From Primulina eburnea (lineage: Eukaryota; Streptophyta; Magnoliopsida; Lamiales; Gesneriaceae): DNA of 64,000 nt. The stretch covers positions 124,001 through 188,000 of the forward strand of contig NC_133101.1 in NCBI RefSeq assembly GCF_022965805.1, in the 5' to 3' direction. The translations under genes were made by a program, and so were the position numbers. Shown piece after piece: positions 58,784 to 64,000 of the stretch (position 1 is the first letter of the stretch; each line of letters begins with the position of its first letter). Under the pieces are notes generated by a model, which saw only the letters and a program-made list of their open reading frames with translations, was not told where the DNA came from and ran no database searches.

Positions 58784-60487
58784 CGCTGAATTAAATGCAG
58801 CTCAGGCAAATCTACAGAAAATAGTACCGTTCTCAGCTAATCGATCGAAACAAATCCTCGCTCTATACCACCAAGAATTCCAAGAACAAAATGAATTGCT
58901 TGAAATCCTATTGTATTTGGGCGAAAATTTCATTCACCTCACTCTCTCTCTAAGAATTTTCAAACCACTCTGTCTAAATTCCAAAGTTGCGGATTTGATT
59001 TGTTTGGTCTGCTGTGTGCAATCTGGACTATCGGGAAAATGCTACGAAATAAGTGGGCTTGTGGGCGCCAAGGCGTAAAAACTAGAGGCCCGACAAAATT
59101 TTCGACAAATTTAATGCTAAGCTAAAATTCATATGAATATATATCTACATTCCTATTATATAAAAAAATCTTTCATTTAGTGGACATTGTTTTTGTTTCT
59201 AAAATTGTCCATATACAAATATTTTTTTCTCAATATTGTCATTCAAATTATTTTCAATATTATATTACTCCTTCAAATTACATTACAATTATAATTTTAT
59301 ACGCACCTTGTGTGCATAATTTACTAGTATATATTAAAATTTTGCAAGCCCAATAAAATTAAGGAATAAAGATGTCTTCTTTAATTTTGAATTTCATGTT
59401 CAACAGTTCGCTAAAATTTTATAACCAATTTTTGCAATTTGTGTGTTAGTTTGTAGACGGTAATATGTTCGAAATAATATAGGTAAACCTCATGTTGTTT
59501 ACAAATCGATTTCTCGTTATTTCCTTTGTTAAACATTCTTTTTTTAGAACATAAGTTTGGTCAAATAGTTGGTAATTAAATCCATATGTGGCTCGTGATT
59601 GTTCTATGCACAATATGTAGCATGATGATACAATTGTTCATGGAGTGTCTACAGTGAGTTTTTGCTGGAGCACCATATCATCTAAGCTCATGTACATAAT
59701 CCGGTTGATAATAAACAAAGAAATAAAGTAGAATATAGGAGTTTAGTACCAACGTAGACTATCAGAAAATGTTAGTTGCCTAAAGATCAATTTTTTGAAG
59801 GGAAAAAAAATTTCATGTTAAAAATAACTCAAACAGTGGAGGTCATAATTATAATAAGAAGAATGCATCATGCAATATGAGAAAATACTTGTCTGATGGG
59901 GGATCACCAGCCAAAAGGTCAAGGAACTAGCCATACCCTCGATCGAGGATCATGGGCTATGAGGTCCCATCATTATGATATGGGATCATGGACTATAAAT
60001 TCGAATGATGAATTAGTTCTCAAGATCGTCTTATACAGATTTGAGGGATCAATAATATAGTGGAATATTGTTGGATTTTAAGCCAACGTTGGAGGACCAT
60101 GTTTCCCAAGATCAATTAACCAGCAATGCCCCAAATGATTTGGATTATTATTGGTTTCAAAATGGAATTTTTTTTTTTTGGGTTATTAAATTTTCATTAT
60201 ATATTTAGAATATTGTAAAGGCACCATTAATTACGATTATTATTATTATGTAATGATAATTCTATCCATTTTTGTTTCTTCAGCCGGTTGTCGGCATTCA
60301 CGAGAGGACAAATATGGACCCCAAATGACAATTGTATTTTTATTCAGAATCTAGAAGAGTACAAGGATAACACCACGCAGGCGAATGCTATTGTCGCTAT
60401 TGATGAAATAAACTGCTCAGTGAGTTTATCATGATAATCAATTATTATTGTTGATTGGCTGCGAATGAGTTTTCACGTACACTTCTG
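58784..60487. promoter_or_regulatory. Divergent intergenic region between RPE and the At3g27210-like gene
   Basis: The two genes point away from each other, so both promoters lie here. The RPE side (58784-59000) contains the probable 5' UTR. The middle is AT-rich with no coding frame. No TATA box could be chosen with confidence on either side. Confidence 0.45.

Positions 60488-60515
<28 letters not shown>
60488..60515 (+). repeat. (CT)n microsatellite near the At3g27210-like start
   Basis: Fourteen CT units lie 80 bp before the start codon, in the likely 5' UTR or core promoter. CT-rich tracts near the start site are a common plant core-promoter feature (Y patch; GAGA-factor binding), so this repeat may affect expression. 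Confidence 0.75.
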
Positions 60516-60518
<3 letters not shown>

Positions 60519-60595
60519 TGGAGCAGCTCAAACAAACTACTTCTAACCCAAAACAAATATGGCAACCTTATCTATGATTTCGTAGGGTTGTGCTG

Positions 60596-62839
60596 ATGGG
60601 TTCGTGTGTTTCGGTGCACAGGGAGCCGGAATCTGCCATGAGACTCCGCCTCTCATTCGGCTCCAAGAATGACAAGGTATTCATCCCCGATACGGTCAAC
60701 GCCGGCGATCGCGCCGTCGCTGTGGTGCCAAGCAACTCTCAGTGGTCGCGCTCCGGTATTGTGATCATTTTCATGATTTCCTTTTCGTCTTTTAATTTCA
60801 TCATAGGCGTTTTTGTAGTTATATGCATACAGCTTGCTGTGATGGCCTACCTTGTCTCCAGTTTGTTCTTTTCCACGACTCCCGATTCGCCATTAAATTT
60901 CTTTTCTAAACAATATATCTATATACTGTACTGTACTGTACTGTACTACCAAGATTTGATTTTGATTTCTTGTCCACTGCGTTTATGATGTACGTCTTGT
61001 GAAATTTTTATGATTATTATATCTTATCTTATTAAAAGAATGAGAATTCCGAAATGCTTTGACCGTTGTAGAATGGACTAGTATAATCAGTGAAAGTTGT
61101 AGTTTTGAAAATCACAGCTTCGATTTGTATGTCCTGGTTGGTTTTTGTTTGTTTTTTGTGTGAAGATTTGGTATCAACTTGTTGGTGAGTGAACTATCGA
61201 GGTCATTCGAATTCTATTTCATCATGTGGCTTAGGCTGAGATTCATGATAATGTGAACAATAAGTGTTGGAATCCGACAAATCCCCCACCTTACTTTGTC
61301 TAAATTTGAAATATATTGTGGCTTACAAGTTGCAGCACTGAGTTTTATAAGATGACCTTTAAATCTTGCGTTAAATTTTGCACATGATGCTTGGAAGGTC
61401 TGTATCTTCTGTTCTTGTTATGGCTTATATTTTTTCATTTACAAATAAGTTCTTGAATCCATTATCTGTGATTTGTGTTTTACTTTTAAGCATTTCCTGT
61501 CATTTACCAAACTAAAGGCTGAGTGACCCCTAACAAGAGACTCCCTAAACCTAACACTTGTCATTTTACGGACAAGGCCATTGTTGTTGATGTTAAAGGC
61601 TCTGCACAGTATGTCTCCCACCCAATGGGGCCTTTCAACAAATATTTTATTGGAATTGATGAATGCGGTTATATTTCTTTGGCGAAGTTACTTGTTTCTT
61701 TTAATTTCTGACAATTGCCACACTATGAGAAGAAGGGGCAGAATATTGTGGTAGCAGACAATAGTGAGCTAGTTGTTGTTTTTCTTCTGACATGTTTTGA
61801 ACATTTCTCATTGATATTATTGGTATATTGATGGAAAAAGACTATGTTGTTAAACATTGCTTCCATGTGATTCCCAGGGCACTCTGTGACCTGTGTGTTC
61901 TTGTACGTTTGATGAAAAGTTCATAAAGTTATTTGAAAAGGTTGCGAGTTTGTTTTCTTATGTTGTGGACAATGAAGCCATCTGGATGCCAATTTTACGC
62001 AGTTTGAGTTCTGGCTTAAAGAAGGCCTACATTTAGAACTCACCGACTTCTGGTTTCCGCTGCATTCTGATGTATAACTTTTAACGAATTGATTTATGAT
62101 ATGATGTGGGATGGTTCTGATTTTTATGCAGGTAGTAAAGAGGAAGCCTTCTTTGACTCTCAACCTTGGTTAGATTCAGATGGTGAAGATGACTTTCTCA
62201 GTGTTAATGGTGGTAAGAAAAAAAAACCAACAGCATTGTATTTTGCGAACAAAATTTGACCTTCAGCTTCCAGCCTTCCACCGTCATCCCCATGGCCCCA
62301 ACTAGAATTCTGTCTTCGCGGCAAAATCAATTACTTTTCATGAAACTAACCCTGCATAATGGTACCTTTTCTTTGCAGATTTCACCCCTTCTCGGGGGAA
62401 TACTCCAGTTCACCCCAGCTTCTCAGTTGGTAACCCAAGAGTAAATGATTCACTCGTTGTGGAAGGAACTTTTGATTCCATACATACACCATCTAGTCCG
62501 GATAAGAAAAACAGACTTTCTGATCTGTTTAAAAAGAGTTTACATGCTGACCGGTACGTTGATCAAGAAAATACGGCAGGGGGCGAAAATGCTGTTCCTG
62601 CAAATGTCGAGACTAGGGTGGCTAATGTAGGTCTCCAATATCCAAAATCTACAAATGGGGCCCCTCATCTCTCTGGAGCTAACTCTAGGGGCAGTAGTGA
62701 AAGAACTCCCAATGGATTGTTCGAAGCAGACGACAACTCAGTGAAGTCCGCACAATGTTGCCTTCCAAGGTTGCTTTCAAGTCGTAGCTTCAACGAAAGG
62801 AGAAAGAGGATGAGCCCTGGCCGGAATCTTGGCTCATAG
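60596..62839 (+). CDS. Uncharacterised At3g27210-like protein, probably N-myristoylated
   Basis: Exons 60596-60755, 62132-62212 and 62379-62839 join in frame to 233 residues. The start MGSCVSVHREPESAM has Gly2 (myristoylation) and Cys4 (palmitoylation), which predicts a membrane-anchored cytosolic protein. Residues about 56-90 (EEAFFDSQPWLDSDGEDDFL..GDFTPSRGNTP) are the conserved acidic and Thr-Pro block of the family. The C-terminus has CCLPRLLSSRSFNERRKRMS, a basic conserved motif. The length matches the Arabidopsis protein (about 234). I know of no assigned biochemical function. An in-frame GTG six bases upstream is not used, since the myristoyl signal needs Gly directly after Met. Confidence 0.88.
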
Positions 62840-63660
62840 ATATTGGCTTCTATCTAAAATTTGTCACCGACAGATTCCCTTCACTTTTGAGAATGTGTCT
62901 AAATGTAAAAAATGAGAAATATGTTTAAGAATGCTAGAACCTCTCAAAACTAAAGTCTTGTGTGACCTTGGAATCAATACAAGTACAAGAGAACCTTGTC
63001 ATAGTTCACTAATATTTCTCGTGTCTGCCTTTTTTGTTAGGCTGGCCAAAGGACATCAAGTGCGTGTGCACATTCTTTGTTGTCGCATCATCCGGGACAG
63101 TTTACATTAATTCGAGTCTGCACATTCTTTGTGGTACGGGAATAGATCTCTTGATGTAACATAGAGTGAACCAACGGTTTGTTTTGATCGATTGGCCAAT
63201 AAGCAATGCAGAAGGGTAATGCCATCTTGTTGGGATACTTTTGAGTTCCAATAAATATCACGATAATTAATCGTATGAAATATATTTAGTTAGTGCGTCA
63301 GTCACCTATGACTAACAAAATTTTTGTTGGAAGTTGATTTCAAAATAGATTTATATAATAAAATTTCATGATTGATGCTTGAAATAAAAATATTCAATCA
63401 GACAGCAGCAAACACTTTGTTGATCTCTAAAACTTTTTCTTTTAAAAATTTCCAAAATGAAAATTGAAAAATCATTTTTCAGAAAAGCTGCACACTCCCT
63501 ATAAAGAAATTTCAAGTAAATTAAAGAAGAAATTCAAAATGGAAATTGGGCCTTTGCTTTATTTGAGGCCCACCCAATTTGAGCAGAAACCCAAATACTC
63601 GCAGGCTCAAATGTGTCCTGATCGTTGAAGAAAAGAAGTAGATGAAAAGCTAAAGCGGCT
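62840..63660. other. Intergenic; 3' flank and no gene seen
   Basis: It contains the 3' UTR of the preceding gene (a GAATCAATAC-type AT-rich stretch at about 62970 may serve polyadenylation). The later part (63240-63560) is AT-rich without features. Confidence 0.4.
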
Positions 63661-64000
63661 CGGCTCCAATGGCTGCTATTCGGCGCAGATGAGGCTTTGG
63701 AGAAGGGAGACTGATCGGAGTCCTCGACTCTCGTAAGAATTACCCCGTAGACGAGGCCTTCAGTCTCCGTAAAGCCGCTTCTAAACTTGGATTGGCTTGG
63801 CGATCCCTGATTCTAATCGGTACAAAATATGCTTGCCAAATTGACATAATGTTAGAAACTACAAGTTTGTTTGAGGATCTTTTGAGTCCTATCTGTTATT
63901 GTGGATGTAAATTTGATTTGAAATTGCGTGTTGAAGTGATCTTGGATATCTATTGAGCTGTAAATGGAGATATATTTTGATTGTTCGATTTCTTTTGCAG
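63661..64000 (+). CDS. Probable start of an unidentified gene, cut by the window edge
   Basis: The window ends in TTCTTTTGCAG, a strong splice acceptor, so an exon should start just outside. Upstream, the frame at about 63702-63820 reads RLIGVLDSRKNYPVDEAFSL then RKAASKLGLAWRSLILIG and looks coding, ending at a possible donor (ATCG|GTACAA). It has no Met: a TGA precedes it after ATGGCTGCTATTCGGCGCAG. An alternative first exon, from ATG at 63687 to the donor CTC|GTAAGAA at about 63732, uses another frame. I do not recognise the product. Confidence 0.35.

Noticed and set aside
58755..59078. 107-codon plus-strand frame at the RPE start
   Set aside because: It is antisense to the first RPE exon and its 5' UTR, with no conserved feature.

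Overview
This window looks like nuclear DNA from a flowering plant, a dicot. The genes are split by many GT-AG introns. The intergenic DNA is AT-rich and full of nested transposons, and the retroelement primer-binding sites match plant initiator tRNA-Met. Some repeats resemble ones I associate with asterids (Lamiales), but that is a weak inference. No rRNA, tRNA, CRISPR or organellar genes were seen.

Five host genes could be assembled exon by exon. LIR1, a light-regulated chloroplast protein, is at 311-829 (-). An NFRKB-like nuclear protein of the Arabidopsis AT5G13950 type is at 3102-9960 (+). A mitochondrial adenylate kinase 7-like protein is at 39972-41786 (-). Cytosolic ribulose-phosphate 3-epimerase is at 56691-58783 (-). 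A probably N-myristoylated protein of the At3g27210 type is at 60596-62839 (+). A further gene probably starts near 63.66 kb and runs off the right edge, where the window ends in a splice acceptor. These genes have unrelated jobs (photosynthetic electron partitioning, chromatin, nucleotide energetics, pentose phosphate pathway, membrane-associated unknown). They are neighbours, not a pathway.

From 10.3 to 39 kb the DNA is mainly nested mobile elements. The central object (14325-31973) is bounded by two copies of one Copia-type LTR in INVERTED orientation, with the 5-bp duplication CGGTT outside both ends. Inside it are: (i) a 3.9-kb Mutator-like element with an intact 730-codon FAR1/MULE transposase inserted in the left LTR; (ii) gag fragments in both orientations that meet head to head near 19.37 kb; (iii) a tandemly duplicated, intron-containing fragment of the histidine-biosynthesis gene HISN4; (iv) a hAT-type element (22296-30820, TSD CCAGGGAC) in the second HISN4 copy; and (v) a young, full-length Ty3/gypsy chromovirus (22793-29913, TSD TGGAT) inside the hAT element. 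The block appears to sit in a decayed Helitron, whose coding remnant is at about 33.2 kb. Two 350-bp TRIM elements with perfect 5-bp TSDs lie at 34.2 and 48.8 kb.

From 42.4 to 55.9 kb there is a decayed Copia pol with its 3' LTR, a small MITE, about 5 kb of AT-rich repeats, two broken host-gene copies (a calmodulin-like EF-hand gene and a LysM-type receptor kinase, the latter split by a 137-bp element), LTR-like debris, a LINE-type RNase H domain and a 198-bp foldback. The host genes resume at 56.7 kb.
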